Made by a program: the position numbers and the translations under genes. Source: Deinococcus koreensis (GTDB lineage Bacteria; Deinococcota; Deinococci; Deinococcales; Deinococcaceae). From it: DNA of 64,000 bases. Below are positions 58,248 through 64,000 of this stretch, in pieces (the first letter of the stretch is position 1; each line of letters begins with the position of its first letter). The stretch covers positions 2,424,501 to 2,488,500 of the forward strand of contig NZ_PPPD01000001.1 in assembly GCF_002901445.1 (NCBI RefSeq), read 5' to 3'. The notes beneath the pieces were generated by a model. That model had not been told where the DNA came from. It saw only the letters and a list, made by a program, of their open reading frames with translations, and searched no databases.

Positions 58248-58276
58248 CTGGCCCCTCGCTTTCCGGGAGGGGCCAG
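58248..58276. terminator. Hairpin terminator candidate between speA and a convergent small gene
   Basis: Stem CTGGCCCCTC / GAGGGGCCAG (10 bp), no T-run on either strand. Could serve both converging transcripts. Confidence 0.55.
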
Positions 58277-58293
58277 ATGTGTGGACTCAGGAT

Positions 58294-58467
58294 TTATGCG
58301 ACGGCGCGAATGGAGGGCTCATCCCCAGCGGACAGGTCGTCCCTGGCCCCCCTGTCCAGCAGGCGCAGGTACTCGCGGTTCACCTCACGCTCCTCGTGCG
58401 TCAGCGACAGGAAGCTCAGCAACATGATCAGCAGGGTCACAGCGGCCATGAGCAGGATGAGGGTCAT
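58294..58467 (-). CDS. 57-aa single-helix membrane miniprotein
   Basis: Not recognised. ATG 58467 to TAA. The N terminus is one hydrophobic helix (MTLILLMAAVTLLIMLLSFL), followed by a charged tail with THEEREVNREYLRLLD, possibly amphipathic, ending in an acidic stretch. GC-rich third positions fit the local coding pattern. GACACT is 5 nt before the ATG and GAGGAC slightly further, so leaderless or weak Shine-Dalgarno initiation are both possible. Below the length cut-off of many gene callers. Confidence 0.55.
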   Translation of the reverse strand: MTLILLMAAVTLLIMLLSFLSLTHEEREVNREYLRLLDRGARDDLSAGDEPSIRAVA

Positions 58468-58589
58468 GCCTCAGTGTCCTCGGGCGCTCGCCCCGGCAGA
58501 TCAGGGCCATCTCAAGACATGCAGAGCAGATGTTGGGCGAAACTCAAAGGAATCTTGAGCGGAACTTAAAAACTGACGGCCGGGTCAGT

Positions 58590-59395
<806 letters not shown>

Positions 59396-59399
<4 letters not shown>

Positions 59400-59680
59400 G
59401 CCCCGGCCCCTGGGTCGATCTCGTCGCTGAAGTCCAGCAGCGTCTGCTTGGAGCGCTCGCGCATGAGCCGCGCGCCGTCGGGGGCGGGCGTAAAGCTCAC
59501 GCCGGCCGGGGAGACCTGCACCCGGTAGGCCGCCCCGTCGGCCGCGCCGGGCAGCCACTCGGCGGGCAGCTGGAAGGTGCGGCCCTGGCTGTCCTCGACG
59601 TCGGCCAGGCCGGAATCCTCGTCCAGAACGTCGATCACCAGAAGCTGCTGCGGGTCGTGTGGGGCCACCATGGCCGTCAT
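59396..59680 (-). CDS. DUF3006-like small protein
   Basis: About 94 aa. The core [44 protein letters not shown] follows the DUF3006 pattern (short beta-barrel that begins with VDRxEGxxAVLE and has a P-x-x-x-LP turn). Function unknown. ATG 59680 has GGAGG 11 nt upstream; ATG 59671 is an alternative 7 nt after TACCAT. ATGA-coupled to the phosphatase gene, so a shared role is likely. Confidence 0.65.
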
Positions 59681-59783
59681 GGTAGCGCTGGCCTCCTTAC
59701 AGTTTCTGCACCCGGCCGCGCGCTGCCCAGGCGGCGTCACGGGGCTGCATCTATCGGCGGATGTGGCTCATGGCGGGGGACGA

Positions 59784-59789
59784 TACGCT
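59784..59789 (+). promoter_or_regulatory. Leaderless -10 box for Tat-exported phosphoesterase
   Basis: TACGCT, 6 nt before ATG 59796. Confidence 0.5.
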
Positions 59790-59795
59790 GCCCCA

Positions 59796-60668
<873 letters not shown>

Positions 60669-61002
60669 GGCCCGGAAAATGGGATTGGTCGCCACGTCTT
60701 CACGCCCAGCCTTCCCTGTCCACGCCCTCTGCCCGGACGACCAGGGCAGCCGGAGAGGCCAGGGAAGCCGAACCTGTCTCCCGTGGCACGAGAGAAGCGA
60801 TTTAGTTGCTTCGCTATGCAAGTACTTTCCTGATGCCGTCCTGAACCCCATCGACCCACACGTTATAAACAAATTTCAAGGCGCCCTCGACTGGGCCTGT
60901 AAGCTGCCCTCAGTGGCCCGCCCGGTGCGGGCCCGCTGGTTTCCCGGCCGGTTTCACTGCCGCGCCCCTCAGTGAGATCCCACCGTGAGATGGAGTGCCC
61001 CT
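60669..61002 (+). promoter_or_regulatory. Upstream region of gltB
   Basis: No gene seen in these 334 nt. An imperfect inverted pair occurs around 60708-60722 and 60759-60772 (CTTCCCTG / CAGGGAAG). An AT-richer island at 60860-60880 with TATAAA may contain the promoter. GGAG 7 nt before the ATG is the Shine-Dalgarno. Confidence 0.35.

Positions 61003-64000
<2,998 letters not shown>

Overview
The window looks like a chromosomal segment of a Deinococcus-type bacterium. The reasons are the very high G+C, ATG/GTG starts with ATGA and GTGA overlaps, envelope genes of the Deinococcus type (LptD-like barrel, SpoIID, multi-domain wall hydrolases), intergenic mosaic repeats, and many genes whose start codon lies 5-9 nt after a TANNNT -10 box. 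That last feature is the leaderless architecture known from Deinococcus deserti. No rRNA, CRISPR array, phage or recognisable transposase gene is present. There is one tRNA, tRNA-Asp(GUC).

Layout: 1-4349 holds the end of an amidohydrolase, a succinate-semialdehyde-type aldehyde dehydrogenase, a 540-bp inverted-repeat structure, and a minus-strand pair of peptidoglycan hydrolase lipoproteins. 4590-7386 is the rpmH-rnpA-yidD-yidC cluster, where rnpA seems to start at ATT; it ends in a strong terminator. 7400-18860 is a mixed block: C39/TPR lipoprotein-like protein, branched-chain/pyruvate dehydrogenase E1 beta and alpha, RlmB, an aldose-epimerase-like enzyme, an HtrA-like protease, an EVE protein, a GNAT, MutS2 and an exported protein of unknown function.

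19205-34639 is a complete 14-gene NADH dehydrogenase (complex I) operon, nuoA to nuoN. Genes either overlap or abut, or are separated by about 105-145 nt spacers. Six of those seven spacers carry heptanucleotide tandem repeats, mostly arranged as two complementary arms. 34768-39308 is a compact signalling/transport module (ECF sigma factor, membrane protein in the anti-sigma position, ABC ATPase, two membrane proteins) with near-identical palindromes at both ends.

39402-46984 holds CutA, a LapA-type membrane protein, acetyl-CoA carboxylase accD-accA, a 1127-aa BTAD/AAA/TPR regulator and an FAD oxidoreductase. 47068-55173 is an envelope block: SpoIID-like protein, LptD-family outer-membrane protein, a lipoprotein, a beta-lactamase-fold hydrolase, a TolB-like propeller and an M23 peptidase. 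tRNA-Asp follows, flanked by two diverged copies of a dispersed repeat. The window closes with speA, a 57-aa membrane miniprotein, two metallophosphoesterases, a DUF3006-like protein and the first 999 codons of gltB.

The most promising observations are the heptad-repeat spacers of the nuo operon, the LptD-family protein with four conserved-position cysteines in a lineage thought to lack LPS, the dense set of leaderless promoters, the candidate AUU/AUC start codons, and the palindrome-bracketed sigma/ABC module. No database search could be run, so family assignments rest on motifs read from the sequence.
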